64,000 nt of DNA from Streptomyces ferrugineus (GTDB lineage: Bacteria; Actinomycetota; Actinomycetes; Streptomycetales; Streptomycetaceae): positions 8,221,001 to 8,285,000 of the forward strand of contig NZ_CP063373.1 of assembly GCF_015160855.1 (NCBI RefSeq). The letters are read 5' to 3'. The position numbers and the translations under genes were made by a program. The notes under the pieces are model-generated. The model had not been told where the DNA came from and searched no databases. It saw nothing but the letters and a program-made list of their open reading frames with translations. Numbering within the stretch: the first letter of the stretch is position 1; each line of letters opens with the position of its first letter. Below are positions 1-8,973 of this stretch, piece after piece.

Positions 1-338
1 GCGACGATGCCGGCGCAGATGGCGGCCGAGGAGGAGCCGAGGCCCCGGCCGTGCGGGATGCGGTTGGCGCAGACGATCTCCAGGCCGCGCGGCTGGCCGC
101 CCAGCAGATCGAAGGCGGTGCGCAGGGAGCGTACGAGAAGGTGGTTTTCGTCACGTGGGAGCGTCTCGCTCCCCTCCCCGGCGATGTCGATGTGCAGCCC
201 GGAGTCGGCCACCCTGACGACGACGTCGTCGTAGAGCCCCAGCGACAGGCCGAGGGCGTCGAAGCCCGGGCCGAGGTTGGCGCTGGTGGCGGGGACGCGC
301 ACCCTCACGGCGGCGGCGCGGAACGCTGGACCGGCCAT
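1..338 (-). CDS. thrB: Homoserine kinase, N-terminal part (runs off window)
   Basis: Phosphorylates L-homoserine with ATP in the cytoplasm, the step before threonine synthase. The visible N-terminus begins MAGPAFRAAAVRVRVPATSA and continues NLGPGFDALGLSLGLYDDVV, the classic GHMP-kinase opening. The PHGRGLGSSSAAI ATP-binding motif appears near the window edge. The start is the ATG at 338. The rest of the gene lies left of the window. It follows thrC in the same direction after 337 bases that include hairpins, so it may have its own promoter as well as read-through from hom-thrC. Confidence 0.93.
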   Translation of the reverse strand, partial: MAGPAFRAAAVRVRVPATSANLGPGFDALGLSLGLYDDVVVRVADSGLHIDIAGEGSETLPRDENHLLVRSLRTAFDLLGGQPRGLEIVCANRIPHGRGLGSSSAAICAGIV

Positions 339-606
339 CGCTCGATGACTCTCCTTGAGCTGCGTGATTGTCGAAGACATTCGATGACGTACGAGACCCT
401 CTGGGGCCGCTTCCGGGCCGCGGAGACGGCGCGGCACCGCACCCCGTGCGGAGGCATATGCGGCGGGCGGGTTCAGTACAGCCTATCGAAGGTAGGTTCT
501 GTGGCGACATAGGGCGCACAGGAGGCGCACGATGCGTGTCGTATGCCCCCTGTGCACCCCCTGTAGGGAACTTCCCCAGGTGAGCGCCCTCTTAGTCGTG
601 AGCACG

Positions 607-641
607 AGCCCCGTACGACGGGGCTGGCGCCCCGGGCGCCA
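607..641 (-). terminator. Double hairpin after thrC
   Basis: Two adjacent GC-rich stem-loops lie just beyond the thrC stop: AGCCCCGT-acg-ACGGGGCT (607-625) and GGCGCC-ccg-GGCGCC. There is no T-run, which is common for actinomycete terminators. The remainder of the 339-675 gap holds no convincing gene; it presumably carries the thrB promoter. Confidence 0.5.
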
Positions 642-675
642 GGGTCGCGTGCCCGCGCCGGACCGAGCCGCTCGG

Positions 676-1734
676 CTACGCCAGCCCGAGCCGCTCGGCC
701 GCCGTCGCCGCGTCGACCGGGACGGTGACCGGCTGCGGGGCGCCGGCGACGGCCCAGTCGGGGTCCTTGAGGCCGTTGCCGGTGACGGTGCACACGATGC
801 GCTGGCCCGGGTCGACCTTGCCCTGCTCGGCGGCCTTCAGCAGACCGGCGACCGACGCGGCGGAGGCGGGCTCCACGAAGACGCCCTCCTGCGCGGCCAA
901 CAGCCGGTAGGCGCGCAGGATTTCACGGTCCGTCACCTCGTCGATGAACCCGCCGGACTCGTCGCGCGCGGCGAGCGCGTACTGCCAGGAGGCCGGGTTG
1001 CCGATGCGGATGGCGGTGGCGATGGTCGACGGGTCCTTGACGACCTCGCCGCGCACGATGGGCGCGGAGCCGGAGGCCTGGAAGCCCCACATGCGGGGGG
1101 TCTTGGCGGCGACCCCGTCGGCGGCGTACTCCTTGTACCCCTTCCAGTACGCGGTGATGTTGCCCGCGTTGCCCACCGGAAGGACGTGGATGTCGGGGGC
1201 GTCGCCCAGCATGTCCACGATCTCGAACGCGGCCGTCTTCTGCCCCTCGATCCGCACCGGATTGACCGAATTGACCAGCGCCACGGGGTAGTTGTCGCTC
1301 AGGTCACGGGCGAGTGTGAGGCAGTCGTCGAAGTTGCCGTCGACCTGGAGGATCTTCGCGCCGTGGACGAGCGCCTGCCCCATCTTGCCGAGCGCGATCT
1401 TGCCCTGCGGGACGAGAACGGCCGAAACCATACCCGCGCGCACGGCATAAGCGGCGGCGGAGGCGGAGGTGTTGCCGGTGGAGGCGCAGATGACCGCCTT
1501 CGCCCCCTCCTCCTTGGCCCTGCTGATGGCCATGGTCATGCCGCGGTCCTTGAAGGACCCGGTGGGGTTGGCACCCTCCACCTTCAGGTGGACCTCGCAG
1601 CCCGTGCGCTCGGAGAGCACCTGCGCGGGCACGAGGGGCGTGCCGCCCTCGCGGAGCGTCACGACCGGCGTGGTGTCGGAGACGGGCAGCCGGTCCCGGT
1701 ACTCCTCGATGATTCCGCGCCATTGGTGGGTCAT
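676..1734 (-). CDS. thrC: Threonine synthase
   Basis: PLP enzyme converting O-phospho-L-homoserine to L-threonine. The 352-residue product is the normal length for the short actinobacterial type. It opens [18 protein letters not shown]. The lysine that binds PLP is in [11 protein letters not shown] (about residues 58-68), and the phosphate-binding loop is [12 protein letters not shown]. The ATG at 1734 lies 6 bases after the hom stop, so hom and thrC are surely co-transcribed. The gene is unremarkable and intact. Confidence 0.97.
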   Translation of the reverse strand: MTHQWRGIIEEYRDRLPVSDTTPVVTLREGGTPLVPAQVLSERTGCEVHLKVEGANPTGSFKDRGMTMAISRAKEEGAKAVICASTGNTSASAAAYAVRAGMVSAVLVPQGKIALGKMGQALVHGAKILQVDGNFDDCLTLARDLSDNYPVALVNSVNPVRIEGQKTAAFEIVDMLGDAPDIHVLPVGNAGNITAYWKGYKEYAADGVAAKTPRMWGFQASGSAPIVRGEVVKDPSTIATAIRIGNPASWQYALAARDESGGFIDEVTDREILRAYRLLAAQEGVFVEPASAASVAGLLKAAEQGKVDPGQRIVCTVTGNGLKDPDWAVAGAPQPVTVPVDAATAAERLGLA

Positions 1735-1740
1735 TGCTGG

Positions 1741-3033
1741 TTACTCTCCTTCAACCCGCATGATGCTGGCGACACCCCGCACGGTGTCGAGCTTGCGCAA
1801 CGCCTCGACGGTCCCGCCGAGGGCCGCGTCGGACGCACGGTGGGTGACGACGACGAGGGAGGCCTCGCCGTCCTTGCCCTGCTGGCGAACCGTATCGATC
1901 GAGACACCGTGCTCCGCGAACACGGTCGCCACCTGGGCGAGAACACCCGGTTTGTCCGCCACGTCGAGGCTGATGTGATAGCGCGTGACGACGTCGCCCA
2001 TCGGCGAGACGGGCAGGGCGGCATACGCCGACTCGCCGGGCCCCGTCGCCCCGCTGAGCCGGTTGCGGCAGACGGCGACGAGGTCGCCGAGCACGGCGGA
2101 GGCGGTCGGGGAACCGCCCGCGCCGGGGCCGTAGAACATGAGCTGCCCGGAGGCGTCCGACTCCACGAAGACGGCGTTGTACGCACCGCGCACGGAGGCG
2201 AGCGGATGGGTCAGCGGAATCATGGCGGGATGCACCCGCGCGGTGACCGACGCCCCGTCCTCGGCCCGCTCACAGATGGCGAGCAGCTTGATGGTGCAGC
2301 CCATCTCCTTGGCGGAGGCGAAGTCGGCCGCGGTCACCTCGGTCATGCCCTCGCGGTGGACGTCGTCGAGGCGCACACGCGTGTGGAAGGCGATACCGGC
2401 GAGGATGGCGGCCTTGGCGGCCGCGTCGAACCCTTCGACGTCGGCGGTGGGGTCGGCTTCCGCATACCCCAGGGCGGTGGCCTCGTCGAGGGCCTCCTGG
2501 TACCCGGCCCCGGTCGAGTCCATCTTGTCGAGGATGAAGTTGGTGGTGCCGTTGACGATGCCGAGCACCCGGTTGACCTTGTCGCCGGCGAGGGACTCGC
2601 GCAGCGGCCGGATCAGCGGGATGGCACCGGCGACGGCGGCCTCGTAGTAGAGGTCCTTGCCGTTGGCCTCCGCCGCCGCGTGCAGGGCGGCCCCGTCCTG
2701 GGCGAGGAGCGCCTTGTTGGCGGAGACGACGGAGGCGCCGTGCTCGAAGGCGGTGGTGATGAGGGTGCGGGCGGGCTCGATGCCCCCGATGACCTCGACC
2801 ACGACGTCGATGTCGCCGCGCTTGACGAGGGCGGTGGCGTCGGTGGTGATGAGGGCCGGGTCGATGCCCTCACGCACCTTGGAGGGCCGCCGTACGGCCA
2901 CCCCCGCGAGCTCCACGGGAGCCCCGATCCGGGCGGCGAGGTCGTCGGCGTGCGTCGTCATGATGCGCGCCACCTCTGAGCCGACAACCCCACAGCCCAG
3001 CAGCGCCACCTTCAGCGGACGCGTACGCATCAT
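1741..3033 (-). CDS. hom: Homoserine dehydrogenase
   Basis: NAD(P)-dependent reduction of aspartate semialdehyde to homoserine, the branch point toward threonine and methionine. The Rossmann nucleotide-binding segment VALLGCGVVGSEVARIM is at the N-terminus, followed by the catalytic domain (GIVNGTTNFIL). A C-terminal ACT domain (VADKPGVLAQVATVFAEHGV) is the usual site of threonine feedback inhibition. I chose the ATG at 3033 (MMRTRPLKVALLG); an in-frame start at 3081 would add 16 atypical residues, and 3030 is equally possible. A GAGG sits a few bases upstream. First gene of hom-thrC. Confidence 0.96.
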   Translation of the reverse strand: MMRTRPLKVALLGCGVVGSEVARIMTTHADDLAARIGAPVELAGVAVRRPSKVREGIDPALITTDATALVKRGDIDVVVEVIGGIEPARTLITTAFEHGASVVSANKALLAQDGAALHAAAEANGKDLYYEAAVAGAIPLIRPLRESLAGDKVNRVLGIVNGTTNFILDKMDSTGAGYQEALDEATALGYAEADPTADVEGFDAAAKAAILAGIAFHTRVRLDDVHREGMTEVTAADFASAKEMGCTIKLLAICERAEDGASVTARVHPAMIPLTHPLASVRGAYNAVFVESDASGQLMFYGPGAGGSPTASAVLGDLVAVCRNRLSGATGPGESAYAALPVSPMGDVVTRYHISLDVADKPGVLAQVATVFAEHGVSIDTVRQQGKDGEASLVVVTHRASDAALGGTVEALRKLDTVRGVASIMRVEGE

Positions 3034-3176
3034 CCGACCTCGTTTCCTCATACCGTCTACGGTTGCACCAGTCTCACTCACCGGACGGAAGTTTCTGCCC
3101 TTCGTCCGGATCGTGAGACATCGATTTCATTTGTACGGCCCCGGCAGACAGGAGATCTTCCGCCACCGGGTCCTTC

Positions 3177-3220
3177 TGCGGTCCCTCTGCGATCCCTCTG
3201 CGGTCCCTCTGCGGTCTCCG
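3177..3220. repeat. 11-bp tandem repeat, four copies
   Basis: Four head-to-tail copies of TGCGGTCCCTC, with one to three changes in copies 2 and 4, end 2 bases before the lysA stop codon, in the lysA-hom gap. The location suggests a variable minisatellite between genes. No function can be read from it. Confidence 0.75.
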
Positions 3221-3222
3221 GG

Positions 3223-4614
3223 TCACCCGACGTCGAGCCGCAGCAGATCCTCCTCCGTCTCACGGCGGACGATCACCCGGGACTCACCGTCGTGCACGGC
3301 GACGACGGGCGGCCGGAGCACGTGGTTGTAGTTGCTGGCCATGGACCGGCAGTAGGCACCCGTGGCCGGCACGGCGATGAGGTCACCCGGTGCCAGGTCG
3401 GCGGGCAGGAAGGCGTCCTTGACCACGATGTCCCCACTCTCGCAGTGCTTGCCGACGACGCGCGCGAGCATCGGCTCCGCCTCACTGGTCCGGGACACGA
3501 GCGCGACGCTGTACTCGGCGTCGTACAGCGCCGTACGGATGTTGTCCGACATGCCGCCGTCGACGGAGACGTACGTCCGCAGCCCGTCGAGCGGCTTGAT
3601 GGTGCCGACCTCGTAGAGCGTGAAGGCGGTGGGCCCGACGATGGCGCGCCCCGGCTCGACGGAGATACGCGGGGTCCGCAGCTTGGCGGCCTCGCACTCA
3701 CGGGTGACGATCTCGGTGAGCGCCTTGGCGATCTCGTGCGGTTCGCGGGGGTCGTCGTCGCTGGTGTAGGCGATGCCGAGGCCACCCCCGAGGTCGATCT
3801 CGGGAAGCTCGACCCCGTGCTCGTCACGAATGTCCTTGAGCAGCCCGACGACCCGGTGGGCGGCGACTTCGAAGCCGGACATGTCGAAGATCTGCGACCC
3901 GATGTGCGAGTGGATGCCGATCAGCTCGATCCCGTCGAGCCGCAGCGCCCGCCGCACGGCCTCGGCGGCCTGCCCGCCGGCCAGCGGAATCCCGAACTTC
4001 TGATCCTCGTGAGCGGTGGCGATGAACTCATGGGTATGCGCTTCGACGCCGACGGTGATCCGAATCTGGACGCGCTGCCGCTTGCCGAGTTCCTGGGCGA
4101 TGTGGGCGACCCGCACGATCTCCTGGAACGAATCGAGAACGATCCGCCCGACACCGGCGTCGATGGCACGCCTGATCTCGTCCACGGACTTGTTGTTGCC
4201 GTGGAAGGCGATGCGGTCGGCGGGCATGCCGGCGGACAGGGCGGTGGCGAGCTCGCCCCCGGAGCAGACGTCGAGGTTGAGCCCCTCCTCGTGCAGCCAC
4301 CGCACGACGGCGCGGGAGAGGAACGCCTTGCCGGCGTAGAAGACGTCGGCGTCGGCCCCGAAGGCACCGCGCCAGGCACGGGCACGCGACCGGAAGTCCG
4401 CCTCGTCGAGGATGTAGGCGGGGGTGCCGTGCTCTTCGGCGAGCGCCTTGACGTCGACCCCGCCGACGGTGACGACACCGTCGGAGTTACGGCCGACGGT
4501 CTCGGCCCACACCTTCGCGTCGAGGCTGTTGAGGTCGGCGGGCGGGGCGGAGTAGTGCCCCTCGGGGAGGACATCGGCGTGACGGGGCCCGGCGGGGTGT
4601 GCGGAACGGCTCAT
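3223..4614 (-). CDS. lysA: Diaminopimelate decarboxylase
   Basis: PLP-dependent, decarboxylates meso-diaminopimelate to L-lysine. The 463-residue product opens MSRSAHPAGPRHADVLPEGH. The PLP lysine lies in VFYAGKAFLS, the glycine-rich IDLGGGLGIAY loop and HSHIGSQIFD are typical of fold-III decarboxylases, and the second active-site region is KHCESGDIVVKD. The reading frame is open much further upstream, but the family start is the ATG at 4614. It lies 13 bases after the nrtL stop, so the two form an operon, an arrangement common in Streptomyces. Confidence 0.96.
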   Translation of the reverse strand: MSRSAHPAGPRHADVLPEGHYSAPPADLNSLDAKVWAETVGRNSDGVVTVGGVDVKALAEEHGTPAYILDEADFRSRARAWRGAFGADADVFYAGKAFLSRAVVRWLHEEGLNLDVCSGGELATALSAGMPADRIAFHGNNKSVDEIRRAIDAGVGRIVLDSFQEIVRVAHIAQELGKRQRVQIRITVGVEAHTHEFIATAHEDQKFGIPLAGGQAAEAVRRALRLDGIELIGIHSHIGSQIFDMSGFEVAAHRVVGLLKDIRDEHGVELPEIDLGGGLGIAYTSDDDPREPHEIAKALTEIVTRECEAAKLRTPRISVEPGRAIVGPTAFTLYEVGTIKPLDGLRTYVSVDGGMSDNIRTALYDAEYSVALVSRTSEAEPMLARVVGKHCESGDIVVKDAFLPADLAPGDLIAVPATGAYCRSMASNYNHVLRPPVVAVHDGESRVIVRRETEEDLLRLDVG

Positions 4615-4627
4615 CGTGCGTGCTCTT

Positions 4628-5776
4628 TCAGATGTGTTCGGGTGCGTCGATGCCGAGCAGGGACAGGCCACCGGCCAGCACCGCCCCGGCGGCTTCGGCA
4701 AGAGCGAGCCGGGCACGGTGGGCGGCCGAGGGTTTCTCCGCACCACGCGGGAGGACGGCGGGCAGGAGCGGGAGAACGGCATCGGCGACGGTGACGAGGT
4801 GCCGGGCGAGACGGTCGGGGGCGCGGTGCGCTGCCGCTTGGGCGAGGACGCGGGGGTGGGCGGCGAGGTGGGTGGTGATGTGGGTGGTGCTGTGGTGCAG
4901 GGCGTCGGGTCGTACGTCTTGTCTAACGTCTCGTCTAACGTCTTGTCGTAGATCTTGTCGTACGTCGCCTGGCTCGGCGTCGAATCCCAGGTCGGCGGCG
5001 TTACGGCTGAGGGCCCGGGTGCGGGCGTAGGCGTACCGGACGCGGAAGAGAGGGTTGCTCTCGCGCTGGACGAGATGCTCGTCGGCGATACGGGGCCGGT
5101 CGTGCCCGGCGGGGTGAAGCAGGGCCCAGCGGGCGGCGTCGCGGCCGAGGGGGAGGGGGTCGGCGGGGGCAGGGAGCGGGCGCAGGGTGTGGCGGGGTCC
5201 AGCGGGGTACGGAGCGGTGGACGGTGTCTGCCGCTGCCGCGGCGTGGGCCGCGCGGGCTGGTCGTCGACACGTACGCCCAGGATGTCGACCCACTCAGGC
5301 GCGAGCTCGCCCTCGCAGCGGGTGTGGACGGCGACGCCCTGGGAGCGCAGGATCCGGGCGAGGGCGTCCATCACGACGACGGCCCGCACCTCCCGGGGAC
5401 AGGCCAGAGGCAGAAGGTCCACGGAGCGGCCCTGGGCATGCCCGTACCGGATGCCGCGCCGCAGGATCTCCTCGACGAGGGCGACCGAGGCGGTGTCGCC
5501 GAGAGTGATGTTGAGGAAGCCGGGCCCGGTGATGACGACGTCGGTGACGCCGTCGGTACCGAGGAGGCGGGCCTGGAGGATCTCGGCGACATGTCGGGGC
5601 GGCTGCCCGGCCGGCCGGGCGAGCTGGAGGGCGATGTTGGTGGCGTAGTCACCACACCCACCGGGCCCGGGCACGGTCACCAGGGCCCGCTCCGGCACGA
5701 CGACCCGCAGTTCCCCCTCGTCGACAGCACGACGCACCGCGCACAGCACGGTACGGGAGAGCTCGACGGGGGTCAC
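4628..5776 (-). CDS. nrtL: ArgS-related anticodon-binding protein (NrtL type)
   Basis: The 382-residue protein resembles arginyl-tRNA synthetase at both ends: an N-terminal ArgS-like domain (NIALQLARPAGQPPRHVAEI; GPGFLNITLG) and a C-terminal all-helical anticodon-binding region (VQRESNPLFRVRYAYAR). It lacks the HIGH/KMSKS catalytic motifs, so it should not aminoacylate. It is conserved next to lysA in streptomycetes; its role is unknown to me. The chosen GTG at 5776 (VTPVELSRTV) fits the family; no clear ribosome site precedes it. A stretch rich in RQDVR repeats near residues 270-290 comes from a 12-bp DNA repeat. Confidence 0.85.
   Translation of the reverse strand: MTPVELSRTVLCAVRRAVDEGELRVVVPERALVTVPGPGGCGDYATNIALQLARPAGQPPRHVAEILQARLLGTDGVTDVVITGPGFLNITLGDTASVALVEEILRRGIRYGHAQGRSVDLLPLACPREVRAVVVMDALARILRSQGVAVHTRCEGELAPEWVDILGVRVDDQPARPTPRQRQTPSTAPYPAGPRHTLRPLPAPADPLPLGRDAARWALLHPAGHDRPRIADEHLVQRESNPLFRVRYAYARTRALSRNAADLGFDAEPGDVRQDLRQDVRRDVRQDVRPDALHHSTTHITTHLAAHPRVLAQAAAHRAPDRLARHLVTVADAVLPLLPAVLPRGAEKPSAAHRARLALAEAAGAVLAGGLSLLGIDAPEHI
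4911..4970. repeat. 12-bp repeat inside nrtL, five units
   Basis: Five imperfect 12-bp units, the clearest being CTAACGTCTTGT, encode in the minus frame repeated R-x-D-V blocks (DVRQDLRQDVRRDVRQDV). Since 12 bp is four codons, changes in copy number keep the frame. It looks like a recent expansion in a protein linker. Confidence 0.75.
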
Positions 5777-5876
5777 GGGACAAGCGTATGGGAGGAGGGG
5801 GGTGGGTATGCGAATGGGTTTAGGGCGGGGTCCGGCATATGGACGTGGACGGGGGTGGAGGCCGACGCGGTTGGCT

Positions 5877-5932
5877 TGAGGTGTGTGGACTGAGGTGCGT
5901 GGACTGAGGTGTATGGACTGAGGCGCAGGGAC
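5877..5932. repeat. 14-bp tandem repeat, four copies
   Basis: Four consecutive copies of TGAGGTGTGTGGAC, diverging slightly toward 5932, lie in the intergenic gap between nrtL and the response regulator. Nothing else stands out between 5777 and 5987. Confidence 0.75.
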
Positions 5933-5987
5933 AGGTCGACGCCTGACGCGAGAAAGTCCGAAGCCCTGAGGGCGGATGATCAGATGC

Positions 5988-6470
5988 TCAGCCCCCGGCC
6001 CTCCCGGCGGCCTCTCCGGCCCCAAGGGCACCTCCGACGACGGCCTCGCCCGCGCCCCGCCCCTCACCGGCACCGCCCTCAGCCGCCCCGCCCCGCTTCC
6101 CCTCGATCAACCGCCGTACGACGCTGACGAGTTCGGCGGGCTCGAAGGGCTTGGCGAGAAAGGCGTCGACGCCGACGTCGAGGCCGCTGTCGACCTCGTA
6201 CTGGGTGCAGGCGCTGATGATGGCGAGGGGAAGATCACGTGTGCGCGGGTCCGCACGCAGCCGCGCGGCGGTCCGGAGCCCGTCGAGCCTCGGCATGACG
6301 ACATCGAGGGTGACGACATCGGGCCGCACCTGATGAACGACATCCAGACACTCGGCACCATCGGCCGCGGTCACCACCTCGAGCCCCTCCAGCTCGAGAT
6401 TGACCCTGATCAGCTGCCGGATGACCTTGTTGTCGTCCACAACAAGGACCCGACCGGACGCGCCTGGCAC
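5988..6470 (-). CDS. Stand-alone response regulator receiver protein
   Basis: CheY-like receiver domain without an output domain. VLVVDDNKVIRQLI carries the acidic pocket, VVTLDVVMPRLDG the phospho-acceptor Asp, AIISACTQY the conserved Ser/Thr position and FLAKPFEP the conserved Lys. The last 35 or so residues are a Gly/Ala/Glu tail (EGGAGEGRGAGEAV). The likely start is the GTG at 6470 (VPGASGRVLVVDDN), giving 160 residues; an ATG at 6524 is in frame. No kinase is nearby. The gene sits just before tRNA-Arg and reads away from it. Confidence 0.88.
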   Translation of the reverse strand: MPGASGRVLVVDDNKVIRQLIRVNLELEGLEVVTAADGAECLDVVHQVRPDVVTLDVVMPRLDGLRTAARLRADPRTRDLPLAIISACTQYEVDSGLDVGVDAFLAKPFEPAELVSVVRRLIEGKRGGAAEGGAGEGRGAGEAVVGGALGAGEAAGRAGG

Positions 6471-6645
6471 AACTCGAGCGTAGGTCGAGACCGGCCATCG
6501 CGTCCGGGTTTTCCCGACTTCCACCCCCCTGCGGGCAGGCCGTCCCAGGTCGCACCCGGTGCCACCACCCCGGAAACCCGTTCATGAACACCCCACCAGA
6601 GCTGGTAGGGTTCTACCCGTCGCCGCCAAGCAAGGCGCCCGACAC

Positions 6646-6717
6646 GCCCCCGTAGCTCAGGGGATAGAGCAACGGCCTCCGGAGCCGTGTGCGCAGGTTC
6701 GAATCCTGCCGGGGGCA
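6646..6717 (+). tRNA. tRNA-Arg (anticodon CCG)
   Basis: Acceptor stem GCCCCCG pairs with CGGGGGC (6710-6716), followed by discriminator A. The anticodon arm ACGGC-CTCCGGA-GCCGT presents CCG, which reads CGG. The T-loop is GGTTCGAATCC. CCA is not encoded. Its 3' 46 bases are duplicated at 45389, so this gene is the attachment site of an integrated element and has been regenerated intact by it. Confidence 0.97.
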
Positions 6718-6718
6718 C
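6672..6718 (+). other. attL: left 47-bp core direct repeat
   Basis: From the anticodon stem to one base past tRNA-Arg, these 47 bases are identical to 45389-45435. Phage-type tyrosine integrases commonly use a tRNA 3' end as core site. In this orientation the intact tRNA lies at the left junction and the island extends to the right. Confidence 0.92.
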
Positions 6719-6729
6719 TCCGGAAAAGG

Positions 6730-6764
6730 CTCCTGACCTGCAGAAATACAGGTCGGGAGTTTTT
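6730..6764 (+). terminator. Rho-independent terminator after tRNA-Arg
   Basis: CTCCTGACCTG pairs with CAGGTCGGGAG across an 8-base loop (one G-T wobble) and is followed by TTTTT. This classical intrinsic terminator ends the tRNA transcript. Because it lies to the right of the core repeat it is brought by the element. Confidence 0.88.
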
Positions 6765-7089
6765 GCGTGCATGCCAAAAAGCACACGGTCTTATGACCGC
6801 CGTCCTTTTCGACGCGGATGCCGCTCCACATGCTGTGGATAGCCACTTCCACTGGCAGATTTTCGCAGGTCAAAGACCCGCGGTGGGGCGTTTGATGGTC
6901 TCGCCTACCAACGCATATTGGCCGCACCTCGCCGTGGGCATCAGAGCGCCGCTTTTCCGCGCACCTCGCGCGTGACCTGCATTGATGTGACTGACGACAC
7001 ACAGAAACGTAAGCGGTCTGGTTGGTCGTTACTCTTTCATCCAGCATCTACCACTCAGCCCACAGCGGACACTCCTGTAACAGCACGCG
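6765..7089. other. Island left end without a gene
   Basis: No supported coding region. It begins GCGTGCATGCCAAAAAGCACAC, nearly matched by the sequence after the right core terminator (GTGCATGCCAAAACGCACAC near 45483-45502). Both junction flanks therefore share ancestry beyond the 47-bp core. Confidence 0.55.
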
Positions 7090-7599
7090 ATGCTCAGCCA
7101 AGTGCAGGTAAGCGCGATCACAGCGCTGGCCGAGACCACGCCCGGTCCGCTGATCATGGTGGTGCAGTTCGTCGCGTTCCTGGGTGCCTAACGTGACCCC
7201 GGCGGCCTCGATCCCTGGGCCGCCGCGCTGCTGACCACATGGGTCACCTTCGTGCCCTGCTTCCTGTTCATCTTCCTCGGCGCCCCCTACATCGAGCGCC
7301 TGCGCGGCAACCGCTCCGTCTCCTCCGCACTCACCGGCATCACTGCGGCCGTCGTCGGGGTCATCGCCAACCTCGCCGTGTACTTCGCGCTGCATACGCT
7401 GTTCACCACGGTCGACGAGACAGCCCTGGGCCCCTTGCACCTCCAGATCCCGGACCTGTCCACGGTCCGTCCGGCGGCACTGGCCATCACACTCGCCGCC
7501 CTCGTCATGATCTTCCCGCTCAGATGGAGCGTGCTGCGTACCCTCGGCATCTGTGCCGCACTCGGTCTCTCCTCGGCCGGGCTCGCGGCGCTGTGGTGA
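7090..7599 (+). pseudogene. chrA: Chromate transporter ChrA remnant
   Basis: The C-terminal half of a CHR-family chromate/sulfate antiporter is recognisable: LAETTPGPLIMVVQFVAFLG, then LTTWVTFVPCFLFIFLGAPY, then ITAAVVGVIANLAVYFALH. The N-terminal half is absent and a TAA at 7189-7191 interrupts the frame exactly where the family has a tyrosine (GAY to GA-stop). After the stop the same frame stays open to 7599. So this is a 5'-truncated, nonsense-mutated relic at the left edge of the island, probably debris from an earlier insertion or deletion. Confidence 0.85.
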
Positions 7600-7825
7600 G
7601 CGACCGGAGGCGACCGGCCCTCATAGCCGCGCAGAGGTACGCCACCGCCGCGTGCCCATGGGCGGAGCCCGGAGACGCGACCATCGGCAGCGGCTGCCGG
7701 GGGAAGGCGGCGCCCATCAGCCCTCACTCGGTGATCGCAGGCCCCGGCCCACCACCCGACTGCCTGCCCAGGTGTGCCCGGGGATGTGGCTGCCGCACGA
7801 CGTCAGGAAGCGGGCCGCGACCACC

Positions 7826-8953
7826 TCATCTGCGTTGCCACTCCTCTGCGAGGAGTTGGTAGGAGCGCACCCGGTCGGTGTGGTCGTGGGTGATGGTGGT
7901 GATGATCAGCTCGTCCGCGCCGGTGGCCTCCTGGAGTTGTTCGAGCTGGTCGGCGACGCACCCCGGAGAGCCGACGAACTGGGTGTCGACGCGGTCGGCC
8001 ACCAGTGCCCGGTCCGCCTCGGTCCAGGTGTGGGCGCGGGCCTGCTCCGGAGTCGGGAAGGGGATGGCGCCCTCGGCGGTGCGGATGCTGCGGACCCACG
8101 GGCCGTAGCCGGTGGCCAGTTCGCGGGCGGTCGCGTCGTCTTCGGCGACGACGACGTCGGCGGAGACGCTGACGTAGGGCTTGTCGAGGTGGTCGGACGG
8201 CTGGAACGCGGCGCGGTAGCCCTCGGCGGCCTCCAGTACGGTGGCCGGGCTGACGTGGTAGTTGGCGGCGAAGCGCAGGCCATTGCGGCCGGCTACGTCG
8301 GCACTTTGTCCGCCGCTGCTGCCGAGGATCCATACCTGTACCTCGGCGCCCTCGCCGGGGACGGCGTGTGCTTCGATCCCGTCCGCGGAGCGGTAGTCGC
8401 CGCGCAGGAGCGCGAGTATGTCGTCGACCTGCTCGTCGTAGTCCTGAGGGCGAGCTCCGGGCTGGTGCAGCAGCTGCTGCTGGAGCTGGAAACGCGGCGA
8501 ACCGATCAGGTGTTCAGCAGAGAACCTTGGCGGGATCTTCAGCCCGTTGGGGGTGCGCCCGTCGAGGACGGGGGTCGTGGTCGGCCGGGGCTCTGCCGTC
8601 TGTCCTGGGGGGCGTCCGCCCGAGCGGCCGAGGCCCAGGTCGAGTCGTCCGGGGTGCAGGGCGTCGATCAGCCCGAACTCCTCGACGGTGGACAGGGCGG
8701 TGCGGTGACCGAGTTGCACGGCACCGGAGCCGATTCTGATCGTGGAGGTCGCGGAGGCGGTCAGGGCCAGCACGACGGCGGGAGAGGTCCCGGCCACGCC
8801 CGGGTTGAGGTGGTGTTCGGCGAACCAGTAGCGGGTGTAGCCGAACCGCTCGGTCTGCTGGGCGAGGTCGATGGTGTTGCGCAGGGCCTCGGCGGCGGTG
8901 GAGCCGGACGAGATCGGGACGAGGTCGAGAACCCCGAGGGGGATGCCGGACAT
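7826..8953 (-). CDS. LLM-class flavin-dependent oxidoreductase
   Basis: A 375-residue bacterial-luciferase fold protein expected to bind reduced FMN and attack a substrate with O2. It opens [20 protein letters not shown], with [20 protein letters not shown] and the flavin-site [24 protein letters not shown]-terminal [15 protein letters not shown] is the usual LLM tail motif. This MsnO8-like subgroup is common in streptomycetes. The ATG at 8953 lies 20 bases after the preceding stop, so both are one operon behind the leader peptide at 10452. Substrate unknown; sulfur context suggests an organosulfur compound. Confidence 0.88.
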   Translation of the reverse strand: MSGIPLGVLDLVPISSGSTAAEALRNTIDLAQQTERFGYTRYWFAEHHLNPGVAGTSPAVVLALTASATSTIRIGSGAVQLGHRTALSTVEEFGLIDALHPGRLDLGLGRSGGRPPGQTAEPRPTTTPVLDGRTPNGLKIPPRFSAEHLIGSPRFQLQQQLLHQPGARPQDYDEQVDDILALLRGDYRSADGIEAHAVPGEGAEVQVWILGSSGGQSADVAGRNGLRFAANYHVSPATVLEAAEGYRAAFQPSDHLDKPYVSVSADVVVAEDDATARELATGYGPWVRSIRTAEGAIPFPTPEQARAHTWTEADRALVADRVDTQFVGSPGCVADQLEQLQEATGADELIITTITHDHTDRVRSYQLLAEEWQRR

Positions 8954-8973
8954 GATCAGGTGCTCCTCAGCGG

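Noticed and set aside
532..2979. Long plus-strand open frame opposite thrC and hom
   Set aside because: Antisense shadow of high-GC coding DNA; its sequence is a low-complexity Gly/Arg/Val/Asp mix, whereas the minus strand encodes clear threonine-pathway enzymes.
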